In this document: in pieces, positions 42,778 to 51,027 of the stretch
Numbering within the stretch: position 1 is the first letter of the stretch
Layout of the letters: every line of letters begins with the position of its first letter
Origin: DATDAH01 sp963725155
GTDB taxonomy: Bacteria > Actinomycetota > Acidimicrobiia > Acidimicrobiales > DATDAH01
Length of the DNA: 64,000 nt
Direction of reading: 5' to 3'
Assembly: GCA_963725155.1 (NCBI GenBank)
Contig: CAVRXU010000008.1
Span: forward strand, 620,001 to 684,000
The notes under the pieces: generated by a model
What the model saw: only the letters and a program-made list of their open reading frames with translations
Databases searched by the model: none
Told to the model about the DNA's origin: nothing
Position numbers and translations under genes: made by a program

Positions 42778-44045
42778 TGGCCAAGATCGACAAGGCGGTG
42801 GACCGGCTCATCGACGAGCGCCCCGGCGCCGAGCTGCTCATCCCTCGCTACGACGACCCCGCCCACCCCGTGGCCGACGGCATCTGGCGCTCGGGCGGGA
42901 CCACGGCCGCCTACCTGATCGGCACCGAGACCGGACGGGTCGTCGTCAACACCGGCATGGGCTTCGAGGCCCCGCACCACAGGCGGGTGTTCGACGCCGT
43001 CCATCCGGGCCCTACGCCGTACATCGTGACCACTCAGGCCCACGTGGACCACGTCGGCGGGGTCGGGCTGTTCCGGGAGCCGGACACGCAGTACGTGGCC
43101 CAGGCCGCCAACCCGGCCTGCCAGGCCGACGACCTGCGCATCCAGCGCTTTCGCTTCTCCACGGCCATGATCTGGTTCGGCCAGTTGCCCGAGATCATCG
43201 GCCGGCTGGCCGAGGAGAGCCCCGGCGCTCCGATGGACCAGGACCGGCCGACCCCGGACCTCCTCTTCGACGCGCGGATCGAGCTGACCGTCGGCGAACT
43301 CGAGCTGGAGCTGATCTCGACCCCCGGCGGTGAGACCCGAGACGCCTGCGTGGTCTGGCTGCCGCAGCGTCGCACCGCCCTGGTCAGCAACCTCTTCGGG
43401 CCGCTGTTCCCCCACTTCCCGAACTTCAACACGCTGCGGGGCGACCGCTACCGGTACGCCGAGCCCTACCTGGCCGCGGTGGAGACGGTCCGGGCCCTGC
43501 AGCCCGAGGTGCTGATCACCGGCCGCCACGACCCGATTGTGGGGGCCGACCTGATCGACGCCTCGCTGGCCCGGCTGCACGGGGCCGTCGACCACGTCCA
43601 CCGAGCCACCCTCGACGGCATCAACGCGGGGAAGGACGTGCTCACGCTCATGCGGGAGATCGAGCTGCCCAAGGAGGGGCGCGTCGGCCAGGGCTACGGG
43701 CGCGTGCCCTGGGCGGTGCGCACCTTCTGGGAGAGCTATGTGGGCTGGTTCCGCCTGCAGTCCTCCACCGAGCTCTATCCCGTCGATCCGCGGGATGCGA
43801 CCGTCGACCTCGCCGGGTTGCTGGGCGCCGAGGCCGTGCTCGAGCGGGCGATCGACAGGTTGGCCGCCGGCGAGCCGGTCCTGGCCCTGCACCTGGCCGA
43901 AGCCGTGCTGGCCCGCGACGGCGGCCATGCCGGGGCGAAGGCCGTGGCCCGCGACGCCCAGCAGGCCCTGCTCGACGCAGGCGACGCCGACAACTTCTGG
44001 GCCGCGGGCTGGCTCCGGGACCGCATCGCCGGCCTCGACGCCTGA
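42777..44045 (+). CDS. Alkylsulfatase-like MBL-fold hydrolase with dimerisation domain
   Basis: A 422-residue protein. An MBL domain (about 38-285) has VTTQAHVDHVGGVGLF with His89, Asp91 and His92; the first His of the usual HxHxDH set is Gln87. TPGGETRDACV retains a Glu, and LITGRHDPIVG a late His. An alkylsulfatase dimerisation-like domain follows (about 290-420) with EIELPKEGRVGQGYGRVPW and a helical TPR-like end. The SCP2-like C-terminal domain of SdsA is missing. SdsA-type enzymes hydrolyse alkyl sulfates; activity with the altered site is uncertain. It is coupled to the sulfotransferase. Confidence 0.85.
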   Translation: MAKIDKAVDRLIDERPGAELLIPRYDDPAHPVADGIWRSGGTTAAYLIGTETGRVVVNTGMGFEAPHHRRVFDAVHPGPTPYIVTTQAHVDHVGGVGLFREPDTQYVAQAANPACQADDLRIQRFRFSTAMIWFGQLPEIIGRLAEESPGAPMDQDRPTPDLLFDARIELTVGELELELISTPGGETRDACVVWLPQRRTALVSNLFGPLFPHFPNFNTLRGDRYRYAEPYLAAVETVRALQPEVLITGRHDPIVGADLIDASLARLHGAVDHVHRATLDGINAGKDVLTLMREIELPKEGRVGQGYGRVPWAVRTFWESYVGWFRLQSSTELYPVDPRDATVDLAGLLGAEAVLERAIDRLAAGEPVLALHLAEAVLARDGGHAGAKAVARDAQQALLDAGDADNFWAAGWLRDRIAGLDA

Positions 44046-44357
44046 GTCCGGCGTCATTCCCAGGGACCTCTCAGGCCACTCACCGCCTGGCCTCAACCTC
44101 AGGGCGCACGCTCCACCCATGACCGAGACCGAGGCTCGCTCTCTTCACCCCGCAGGTTCGGCTCTCCCTCCGCCTGCGGGGCCCGCGACCGGGGCCGGCG
44201 GGGGGGTGAGGACGACCCCGCCGTCGTTTCCCCCCGCCGGCGCCGGCTCCTCCTCCCCGCTCCCGGCCCCGACGACCGACGCCGCGGCCTGAGGGCAGGC
44301 TGACCGCAGCCAACCGGACCTGACCCTCGGGGGACCCACAGGCCAGACTGTCCGGCT
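44046..44357. other. 312-base GC-rich spacer with strong stem-loops
   Basis: No gene is called. Perfect 12-base arms GCCGGCGGGGGG (44194-44205) and CCCCCCGCCGGC (44230-44241) would form a very stable hairpin; before it CCCCGCAGG and CCTGCGGGG form another. An ATG at 44119 opens a 57-residue Pro/Ala/Gly-rich frame to 44292 (MTETEARSLHPAGS...), but it runs through both stems and has no ribosome site, so I do not call it a gene. Confidence 0.5.
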
Positions 44358-45323
44358 GTGACCACACGATGGGGCATCGCGGCCACCGGCGGCATCGCGG
44401 CCAAGTTCGCTCAGGGTCTCCAGCAGACCCCGGACGCCGAGCTGGTGGCGGTGGCGTCGCGGACCGAGGAACGGGCCGAGGCGTTCGCCGACGAGTGGGA
44501 CATCCCTCGGCGCCACGGCGAGTACGAGGCGCTGGCGAACGACGACGAGGTCGACGTCGTCTACGTCGCCACCCCGCAGTCCCGCCACGCCGACGACGCC
44601 TGCCTCTTCCTCGATCACGGCAAGCACGTGCTCTGCGAGAAGCCACTGGCCATGACCGAGGCCGAGGTGCTGCGGATGACGGCCAGCGCCCACTTGGCCG
44701 AGCGCTTCCTCATGGAGGCCATCTGGAGCCGGTTCCTGCCGGCCTACGTGACGCTGTGGGAGCTCCTGCTGCACGGTCGCATCGGCGAGCCCCTCTTCGT
44801 CGAGGCCGACTTCGGCTTCCGCATGCCCGTCGACCCCGCGCACCGCCTGTTCGACCCGGCCCGAGGCGGCGGGGCCCTGCTCGACCTCGGCGTCTACCCG
44901 CTGCAGCTGGCCTCGTTCGTCCTCGGGGCCCCTGACCGGGTGGCGGCCAGCGGGCACATGGGCACCACCGACGTCGACGAGACCGTGGCCGCGACGCTGC
45001 ACCACCCGGGCGGCAAGCTGGCCGTGGTGAAGGCCTCGATCCGGGTCAACCTGGCCTGCACCGCCCGGATCGTGGGCACCGAGGGCAGCATCGAGCTGCC
45101 TGCGTTCATGCACTGCCCCGAGGCGCTGACCGTGCGGGACGCCTTCGGTCAGGCCGAGGTCATCGCCACGCCCATCGAGGGCGAGGGCCTGCGCTACCAG
45201 GTCGACGAGGTCCACCGGTGCCTGGCCGAGGGGCTGGGTGAGAGCCAGGTCATGGGCCTGCACGAGTCGGCCCAGATCGCCGCCACCATGGACACCATCC
45301 GCGAGCAGATCGACCCCGGCTGA
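44358..45323 (+). CDS. Gfo/Idh/MocA family oxidoreductase (dihydrodiol-dehydrogenase-like)
   Basis: A 321-residue dehydrogenase. WGIAATGGIAAKFAQGL, VYVATPQSRHADDA and EKPLAMTEAEV with the catalytic Lys, then FLMEAIWSRFLPAY and GGGALLDLGVYPLQLAS. The last features match the trans-1,2-dihydrobenzene-1,2-diol dehydrogenase/xylose dehydrogenase branch, as for the paralogue at 17721. It starts at a GTG. It stands alone, convergent with a crotonase gene across inverted repeat copy D. Confidence 0.92.
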   Translation: MTTRWGIAATGGIAAKFAQGLQQTPDAELVAVASRTEERAEAFADEWDIPRRHGEYEALANDDEVDVVYVATPQSRHADDACLFLDHGKHVLCEKPLAMTEAEVLRMTASAHLAERFLMEAIWSRFLPAYVTLWELLLHGRIGEPLFVEADFGFRMPVDPAHRLFDPARGGGALLDLGVYPLQLASFVLGAPDRVAASGHMGTTDVDETVAATLHHPGGKLAVVKASIRVNLACTARIVGTEGSIELPAFMHCPEALTVRDAFGQAEVIATPIEGEGLRYQVDEVHRCLAEGLGESQVMGLHESAQIAATMDTIREQIDPG

Positions 45324-45334
45324 CGTCGCGCCCC

Positions 45335-45386
45335 CGTTCTGGCCTCCGATCCTCTGGTCGGGGCCGGAGGATCGGAGGCCAGAACG
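45335..45386. repeat. GTTCTGG-type inverted repeat, copy D (20-base perfect arms)
   Basis: Left arm CGTTCTGGCCTCCGATCCTC at 45335-45354 pairs perfectly with 45367-45386 around a 12-base loop. It shares only the outer CGTTCTGG/CCAGAACG with the other copies; the inner stem is different but fully paired. It lies between two convergent genes, where a two-way terminator would be useful. Confidence 0.85.
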
Positions 45387-45420
45387 ACGGGGCCGACGGC
45401 GGCCAGGGCCAAGCGAGCCG

Positions 45421-46257
45421 TCACAGCGGTCCCCACGTGGGGGTGCGGCCCTCCCGGAAGGCGGCGAAGGCCTCGGCCAGCTCACCCGTGCCGGTGCACA
45501 TGATCTGGGTGCGGTTCTCGAGGTCGAGGGCGTGACGGAGGCTGGGCGAGTCGACCGTCTGCCACATGGTCTCCTTGGTCATCCAGACGGCCAGCGGTCC
45601 GTTCTCGGCGATCTGGCGGGCGGTGACCAGGGCCCGCTCCACCACCTCGCCGTCGGGGACGACGGCGAGGACGAGGCCCATGTCCCGGGCCTCGGTGGCG
45701 TCGAAGGTCCGGCCGGTCAGCAGCAGCTCGGCCGAGCGAGACGCCCCGACCAGCCGGGGCAGGTGGTACGAGGTCCCCATGTCGCAGGCCGACACGCCCC
45801 GCTTGATGAAGACGGCGCCGAAGGTGGCGGACTCGGCCGCGAAGCGGATGTCGCAGGCCAGCGCCAAGGCGAACCCGCCGCCGACTGCGGCGCCGTTGAC
45901 GGCGGCGATGACCGGCTGCCGGAGCCGGTGGATCTTCTCGAACAGGCCGGCCATGTGCTCCTGGCTGGCGAAGGTCCTGACCACGTCGTTCTGGGCGGAC
46001 TCGAGGAGGGCACCGATCGGCGTACCCCCGAGGCCCTGCATCTCCTCCGGCCCGCCCTTCATGTCGGCGCCGGCGGAGAAGCCGGCCCCCGCCCCGGTCA
46101 TGACCACGACCCGGATGGCCGGGTCCGACCCGATGGTGTCCACCGCCTCGTGCAACTCCGCCAGCACCTTGTTGCTGAGGGCGTTGCGGCGGTCCTGACG
46201 GTCGATGGTCAGGACGACGATGCCGTCCTCCACCTCCTCGATCCTCACGTGCTCCAT
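45421..46257 (-). CDS. Enoyl-CoA hydratase/isomerase family protein
   Basis: A 278-residue crotonase. LTIDRQDRRNALS, FSAGADMKGG (first oxyanion segment) and AAVNGAAVGGGFALALACDIR (second). The usual first Glu position (GGGxE) is replaced by Phe-Ala (GGGFA). The second, normally PE, is SACDMGTSYHLPRLVG with Asp. That pattern fits dienoyl-CoA isomerases or non-hydratase crotonases. The ATG at 46257 gives the normal N-terminus. It is 13 bases downstream of the GNAT gene start, on the same strand. Confidence 0.9.
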   Translation of the reverse strand: MEHVRIEEVEDGIVVLTIDRQDRRNALSNKVLAELHEAVDTIGSDPAIRVVVMTGAGAGFSAGADMKGGPEEMQGLGGTPIGALLESAQNDVVRTFASQEHMAGLFEKIHRLRQPVIAAVNGAAVGGGFALALACDIRFAAESATFGAVFIKRGVSACDMGTSYHLPRLVGASRSAELLLTGRTFDATEARDMGLVLAVVPDGEVVERALVTARQIAENGPLAVWMTKETMWQTVDSPSLRHALDLENRTQIMCTGTGELAEAFAAFREGRTPTWGPL

Positions 46258-46270
46258 GGCCGCGATCCTG

Positions 46271-46741
46271 TCACCCGAGGCGGAAGACCCACTCCAGGCC
46301 GTCGATCTCATCCAACTGCTCGCCGACCTGGGTGAAGCCGAGTTTGGCCGCGATGGCCAGGGAGGCGGCGTTGTCGGGGGAGATGGAGAGCAGGAACGCC
46401 GTCGCCCCGTTGGCTCGCCCGTAGGTCATCAGCCCCTCGGCCACCTCGGTGGCGAAGCCACGGCCCTGCCACGCCGTGTGGATCCGGTAGCCGATCTCGG
46501 TCACCCCTTCGACTGGTGCCTCGTGGAACCCGCCGTGGCCGACGGTCTCCCCCGTGTCCGTCAGGATCACGTCCCGCAGCGACCAGGGCGCGTAGTCCGC
46601 ATCCTCCCGGAGCTGGCCCGACCGCAGCTCGTACAGCCACCCCGAGCCGTCGAAGTCGCCGGCGGACCGCTCCTCCATGACCTCGAGCGGCAGGGGCCGC
46701 AACGTCAGCCGGGGCGTGACGATGTCGGGGACGGCGTCCAC
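46271..46741 (-). CDS. GNAT family N-acetyltransferase
   Basis: A 156-residue acetyltransferase of the RimJ/RimL-like group. VTPRLTLRPLPLEVMEE at the N-terminus, GGFHEAPVEGVTEIGYRI and HTAWQGRGFATEVAEGLM as the acetyl-CoA pyrophosphate loop (Q/RxxGxG/A), then NAASLAIAAKLGFTQVG. The GTG at 46741 fits the family start; another GTG is at 46747. It is divergent from the small lipoprotein gene and upstream of the crotonase. Confidence 0.88.
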   Translation of the reverse strand: MDAVPDIVTPRLTLRPLPLEVMEERSAGDFDGSGWLYELRSGQLREDADYAPWSLRDVILTDTGETVGHGGFHEAPVEGVTEIGYRIHTAWQGRGFATEVAEGLMTYGRANGATAFLLSISPDNAASLAIAAKLGFTQVGEQLDEIDGLEWVFRLG

Positions 46742-46762
46742 GGGCACGCCCCATCGTGCCCG

Positions 46763-46768
46763 TACGAT
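46763..46768 (+). promoter_or_regulatory. -10 box of lipoprotein gene
   Basis: TACGAT lies 6 bases before the GTG at 46775, as expected for a leaderless transcript. Confidence 0.4.
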
Positions 46769-46774
46769 GCGCCC

Positions 46775-47110
46775 GTGCGACGACTCGGCCTGGCGGCCCT
46801 GGTGGTGACCGGCCTGCTGATCGCCTCGGGCTGCGGGGGCGGAACCGACCCGACGCCGGTGTTCGGGGCCCGGCTCGAGCCCGATGGGGTCACCCTCACG
46901 CTCCAGCTCGAGTCCTGCAACACCACCGAGCAGACCGCCGAGGTCGTCGAGACGGACACCGAGGTCCGAGTCACCGTGCACACGAAGGGCGGTTCGGACA
47001 ACGACTGCGCCGACAGCATGCAGGTCGAGCTGACCGACCGCTTGGGCGACCGTCCCCTCATCGACGACCCCACCGACACCGAGATCGACGTCGCGCGCGG
47101 GCCGAGCTGA
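46775..47110 (+). CDS. Small putative lipoprotein
   Basis: A 111-residue protein from a GTG start. VRRLGLAALVVTGLLIASGCG is a lipoprotein signal with lipobox IASGC. The mature part holds two further Cys (SCNTT and NDCAD) and strands typical of a small beta-sandwich (VTLTLQLESC, TEVRVTVHTKGG). Function unknown. The promoter box at 46763 supports the start. Confidence 0.72.
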   Translation: MRRLGLAALVVTGLLIASGCGGGTDPTPVFGARLEPDGVTLTLQLESCNTTEQTAEVVETDTEVRVTVHTKGGSDNDCADSMQVELTDRLGDRPLIDDPTDTEIDVARGPS

Positions 47111-47113
47111 GGC

Positions 47114-47224
47114 TCAGCGGTCCTGGTGGCAGACGGCCTCCAGCAGGAAGCCGTGGGGGTCGACCCAGAAGCTGGCGTGGTACGGGGGCGGGTACTCGGG
47201 CCACTCGCGGGGCGCGTGGGCCAT
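47114..47224 (-). pseudogene. C-terminal VOC-domain fragment, 36 codons
   Basis: ATG at 47224 to TGA at 47114. The peptide REWPEYPPPYHASFWVDPHG then LLEAV matches the last two strands of a VOC domain (YYAVFxxDPDGxxLE), with the rest missing. The ATG overlaps the NTF2-like stop (TGATG), so it may still be translated. It is probably the relic of a VOC gene lost from the end of this operon. Confidence 0.55.
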
Positions 47225-47556
47225 CAGCGGAAGCCGACCGCGAGGTGGCTGATGCGGCCGGCGTCGTCCACGGTCAGGTGGTCGACGGTCTGGGATGTGG
47301 CGCCGTCGACGCGGGCCGCGAGGTGGAAGGTGACCGTTCGCCCCTGCTCCAGCCAGTCTTTCGGGGTCACCTGCGGGGTGAAGGCCAACACGTTCTCGGC
47401 GTAGAAGGCCCGGATGGCGTCGGTGCCCTCGAAGGGGCCGAAGGCGTGGTCGAGCACGGCGTCCTCAGCGAACAGGGCGACGAGTCCGTCCAGATCCACC
47501 GCGTTGACGGCGTCGACGTACGCCTCCGCCGTCGCCCGGGCCAACGAGCCGGTCAC
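47224..47556 (-). CDS. NTF2-like/SnoaL-like domain protein
   Basis: A 110-residue NTF2-fold protein. AEAYVDAVNAVDLDGLVALF, DAVLDHAFGPFEGTDAIRAFY and VDHLTVDDAGRISHLAVGF are the SnoaL-2 hallmarks. Such proteins act as small isomerases, dehydratases or cyclases, as with delta-5-3-ketosteroid isomerase. The GTG start overlaps the P450 stop by 4 bases (GTGA). The end overlaps the VOC fragment. It is the last intact gene of the TetR-controlled operon starting at 53133. Confidence 0.88.
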   Translation of the reverse strand: MTGSLARATAEAYVDAVNAVDLDGLVALFAEDAVLDHAFGPFEGTDAIRAFYAENVLAFTPQVTPKDWLEQGRTVTFHLAARVDGATSQTVDHLTVDDAGRISHLAVGFR

Positions 47557-48803
47557 GGGGCCACCTCGATGATGAGGTGGCGGATGCCGGTGTGGCGGTT
47601 GGACCGGGTCCACTCGACGGGCTCGACCAGCGCGTAGCGGCGGAAGCGGGGCAGGACGTCCTCGAACATGACCTGCATCTCGAGGCGGGCCAGGTTGGCG
47701 CCGAGGCAGTAGTGGATGCCGTGGCCGAGGGCGACGTGGGGGTTGGGGCTGCGCCCGATGTCGAAGCGGAGGGGGTCGGCGAAGACCAACTCGTCCCGGT
47801 TGGCCGAGCCCTCCCAGAACAGGACCTTCTCCCCGGGCCGGATGGTGTGGCCCGCCAGCTCGGTGGTGACGGTGGCGGTCCGCCGCTTGGCCGGGGACGG
47901 GGTCGTCCAGCGCAGGATCTCCTCGTTGGCCGTCCCCAGTCGGCTGAGGTCGGCCCGGAGCGCGGCCATCTGGTCAGGGTGCTCGATCAGGGCCAGCAGC
48001 CCGCCCGCGATGGCGTCGCGGGTGGTGTTGGCCCCGGCCGAGAACAGCAGCACGAAGAAGGACCAGAGCTCGATGTCGCTGAGCTGGGGCGGATCCTCGT
48101 CGGGCAGGGTGGCGTGGATGACCGTCGAGAGCATGTCGTCGGTCGGCTCCGCCCGCTTGGCGTCGACCAGCTGGACGGCGTAGTCGAGCAGGTAGGCGTG
48201 GCCGGGCCTGGGCGAGCCGGTGGCGCTCTGGGCGTCGCCTTCCCGGATGTCGAAGGTGGTGGCCACGGCCTCGGCCAGCCCGTGCCGGTCGGCCTCCGGG
48301 ACGCCGAGCAGGCCGCAGATGGCCTGCATGGGCAGCTCGGCGGCCACGTCGACGAGGAAGTCGAACGGCGTGCCGGGCTCGATGCGGTCGACCAGCACCC
48401 GGGTGCGGGCCCGCAGGTCGTCCTCCAGTCGGCTGATCGTCCGAGGGGTGAGCCCAGAGGTCACCAACCGTCGGATGCGGCGGTGACGGGGGTCGTCCAT
48501 CATCGACAGGACCATCCCGGCCTGTTCGATGTCCTGCAGGAGGGTTCCGCCGTGCTCGCGGTCGCCGCCCCGCTCCGAGGAGTAGGTGGTGGCGTCGTGC
48601 TGGACGTGCTGGACCTCGGCGTGGGTGGCCACCGACCAGAAGCCCTCACCGTCCGGGGTGTGCTCGGTCGGCTCGTGCCACCAGACCGGCGCCTCGCGGC
48701 GGTGGAGGGCGAAGAGCTCGTGCGGGAACCCGTCGGCGAACAGATCGAGATCGGTCAGGTCCACCTCGGCCATCGACGTCGGGGGCGACACGGTCACCTT
48801 CAC
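47553..48803 (-). CDS. Cytochrome P450 with Asn in the acid position of the I-helix
   Basis: A 416-residue P450. The I-helix is AGANTT (256-261), where the usual Asp/Glu before Thr is Asn259. ExxR is EEILRW; the heme loop is LGHGIHYCLG with Cys366. The MMDDPRHRRIRRLVTSGLTP region marks the actinobacterial CYP125/CYP268-like set. A missing acid may slow or change proton delivery. The frame starts at a GTG 7 bases after the amidohydrolase stop; a later GTG (VSPPTS) or ATG (MAEVDL) could also serve. It sits in the TetR operon. Confidence 0.9.
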   Translation of the reverse strand: MKVTVSPPTSMAEVDLTDLDLFADGFPHELFALHRREAPVWWHEPTEHTPDGEGFWSVATHAEVQHVQHDATTYSSERGGDREHGGTLLQDIEQAGMVLSMMDDPRHRRIRRLVTSGLTPRTISRLEDDLRARTRVLVDRIEPGTPFDFLVDVAAELPMQAICGLLGVPEADRHGLAEAVATTFDIREGDAQSATGSPRPGHAYLLDYAVQLVDAKRAEPTDDMLSTVIHATLPDEDPPQLSDIELWSFFVLLFSAGANTTRDAIAGGLLALIEHPDQMAALRADLSRLGTANEEILRWTTPSPAKRRTATVTTELAGHTIRPGEKVLFWEGSANRDELVFADPLRFDIGRSPNPHVALGHGIHYCLGANLARLEMQVMFEDVLPRFRRYALVEPVEWTRSNRHTGIRHLIIEVAP

Positions 48804-48810
48804 GGTCGGC

Positions 48811-50040
48811 TCACCAGGCGCGCAGGACCTGGGCCTTGTCGAAGGCGTTGCAGGTGGAGTCGCGGGGATAGTCGTCGGGCGCCAGGACCTCGGCCACCTC
48901 GTCGACGGTGGGGCCGATCCGGTCGGCCAACGGGCGCAGGGCGTCCAGGTCGAAGCCGAAGAAGGCGGCGGCGTTCGTCTCGAGCATCGCCCGAACCTCG
49001 GCCTCGGGGACGCCGCCGAACGCGGCCCGCAGCGCTTCGGTGGTGAACCCGTAGCTCCCCTCGCTGTGGGGATAGTCGGCGCCCCACATGATGCGGTCGA
49101 TCCCGATGTCGTGACGCAGGGGGGCCTCGGTCGGGCGCAGGAAGCTGGCCCCCAGCCAGAAGTTCCGGGCGAAGTACTCCGAGGGGGTCATCGACAGCCC
49201 CTGGGCCACAGCGCCGAAGAACTGGGCTTCGGCCGCCTCGGGCAGGGTCATGCGTCGGTAGAACCAGTCCAGGGTCTCGAGGCCGCGGGGCAGCCAGGCC
49301 ACGCCCTGCTCGGTCAGGACCACCCGCAGCGCCGGGAATCGCTCCAGCACGCCCGAGAAGATGAGGTGCCACACCGGTCGGTGGGCGAACCAGGGCAGCT
49401 CGATGAGCATCATCGCCCGGGCCGCCTCGTGCTCGCCGTAGTCGGGCAGTCCGCCCCCACCGTGGACCTGGATGGGGACGTCCAGCTCCTCGCAGACCCG
49501 CCAGAGCGGGTCGTAGTGCGGCTCCCACAGGCCGGGCAGGCCCGAGTTGGGCGGCACCGACGGCAGCAGCACGCCGGCCAGGAGCGGGAAGGTCGCCCGG
49601 GCCCAGCGCACCTCGGCCACGGCGTCCTCGATGCGGTTGACGAAGACCTGGACCACCGCGGCCCGGCGACCAGCCGCGGCGGCGCAGAAGTCGGCGCTCC
49701 ACCGGTTGTGGGCCTGCAGGCCGGCCCAGCGCCGGTCGTAGTCCTCGGCCGTCGGCGGGAGGGCGACCAGGTTTCCTTCGGAGAAGAAGGGCGGAACCGT
49801 GTTGGGGAAGAGGACCTCGGCCACGATGCCGTCCGACTCGGTCTCCTCCAGGCGGCGGGCCGAGTCCCAGCTCCGGTACGCGGTCGGGGCCTGGAGGTCG
49901 GCGAAGGGGTTGACGTAGGTGGGGGCCCAGGCGTCGAAGTCGTCGTGCCACTGCGATGCGAGGTAGTCCCGGTACTCGTAGAGCTCGGCGCCGGCGTGGC
50001 CGTCGGAGGAGATGACGGCATAGCGCTCGGCGGTGCTCAC
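48811..50040 (-). CDS. Amidohydrolase family protein (ACMSD-like)
   Basis: A 409-residue TIM-barrel metal hydrolase. YAVISSDGHAGAE at the N-terminus has DxHxG where most relatives have DxHxH. VHGGGGLPDYG carries the next His, and DRIMWGADYPHSEGSYG the final Asp. TYVNPFADLQ and VAEVLFPNTVPPFF are shared with the paralogue at 60148. Family members include decarboxylases and hydrolases for aromatic acids. The GTG at 50040 opens the gene. It follows the SDR at 50138 across a 97-base spacer. Confidence 0.88.
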   Translation of the reverse strand: MSTAERYAVISSDGHAGAELYEYRDYLASQWHDDFDAWAPTYVNPFADLQAPTAYRSWDSARRLEETESDGIVAEVLFPNTVPPFFSEGNLVALPPTAEDYDRRWAGLQAHNRWSADFCAAAAGRRAAVVQVFVNRIEDAVAEVRWARATFPLLAGVLLPSVPPNSGLPGLWEPHYDPLWRVCEELDVPIQVHGGGGLPDYGEHEAARAMMLIELPWFAHRPVWHLIFSGVLERFPALRVVLTEQGVAWLPRGLETLDWFYRRMTLPEAAEAQFFGAVAQGLSMTPSEYFARNFWLGASFLRPTEAPLRHDIGIDRIMWGADYPHSEGSYGFTTEALRAAFGGVPEAEVRAMLETNAAAFFGFDLDALRPLADRIGPTVDEVAEVLAPDDYPRDSTCNAFDKAQVLRAW

Positions 50041-50137
50041 AGGAACTCCGCCACATTCGCCGTGCTCCGCCCGGCTGGCTTCGCCATCTCCGTCACCGGC
50101 GAAGCTGCTCCGCTCCGCTGCGCAGCGTCACGCAAGC

Positions 50138-51016
50138 TCACAAGAACTCCATCATGTTGGGCGGCAGGGCCCCTTCCGCGATGGCGTCGGCCCGGGCGTG
50201 CAACAGCTTCCCGGCCCGGTCGAGGTCGTAGCCGATGATGAACTGCTCGGCCTTCACGCCGGCGACCACGAAGCGGCCCAGCTCCAACAGGTCGACCACG
50301 TCGGTCGGGCGGCCGGCGGCGGCCAGCTGTTCCTTGAACTCCGCGAAGGTCGTGCCCGGCGCCGGCGCCCGGTCCATCTGGCGGGCCAGCTCGTCGGGCC
50401 GGTTGCGCTGGGCGGTCCAGAGCCCGGTGTCCAGGAGGCCGCCGCCCGGGTAGAACACGGCCGCCTTCAGATTGGTCTCGCCCGACGCGAACTGGTGGGC
50501 CAGGGCTTCGGTGAAGCAGGAGACGGCCGCCTTGCTGGAGGCGTAGACCGAGGCGTAGGGCACCGGGGCGATGCCGCCGTCGCCCGACGACGTGTTCACG
50601 ACCACGCCGGGCTCGCCCGACTCGATCATGCGGGGCACGAAGGAGAGCACGCCGTTGGCTGGGCCGAAGACGTTGACGCTGAAGCACCAACGCCAGTCGT
50701 TGGCCTCCTGCTCCCAGGGCTTGCCCCCGCCGCCGGAGGTCACCCCGGCGTTGTTGAAGAGGAGGTGGCAGGCCCCTTCGGCGGCGAAGACGTCGTCGGC
50801 CAACGCCTCGAAGGAGGCCGGGTCGGACACGTCGGTTCGCACGCCTCGCACGTCACCCCGTGCCGACAGCTCGGCGACGGCGGCGGCGAGCACGGGGGCC
50901 TCGATGTCGGCGATGACGACCCGGACCCCCTCCTCCAGGAGGGCCTCGACGATCCCCCGCCCGATCCCCCCGGCCCCGCCCGTGACCACGGCGACCTTTC
51001 CCTTCAGGTCGTCCAT
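50138..51016 (-). CDS. SDR family oxidoreductase, paralogue of 8060-8932
   Basis: A 292-residue SDR. TGGAGGIG, NNAGVTSGGGG, the Ser in NTSSGDGG and YASSK. It shares FVPRMIES, NTSSGDGGI, YPGGGLLDTGLW and RPDELARQ with the SDR at 8060. Both have a long C-terminal tail and an amidohydrolase neighbour. The ATG at 51016 is preferred over the open frame to 51061, which runs through the hairpin at 51028. Confidence 0.93.
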   Translation of the reverse strand: MDDLKGKVAVVTGGAGGIGRGIVEALLEEGVRVVIADIEAPVLAAAVAELSARGDVRGVRTDVSDPASFEALADDVFAAEGACHLLFNNAGVTSGGGGKPWEQEANDWRWCFSVNVFGPANGVLSFVPRMIESGEPGVVVNTSSGDGGIAPVPYASVYASSKAAVSCFTEALAHQFASGETNLKAAVFYPGGGLLDTGLWTAQRNRPDELARQMDRAPAPGTTFAEFKEQLAAAGRPTDVVDLLELGRFVVAGVKAEQFIIGYDLDRAGKLLHARADAIAEGALPPNMMEFL

Positions 51017-51027
51017 CAGAGCGCTCC

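Noticed and set aside
42777..44045. Calling the MBL protein a functional alkylsulfatase by name
   Set aside because: The first metal His is Gln and the SCP2 domain is missing, so the specific enzyme name is not supported.
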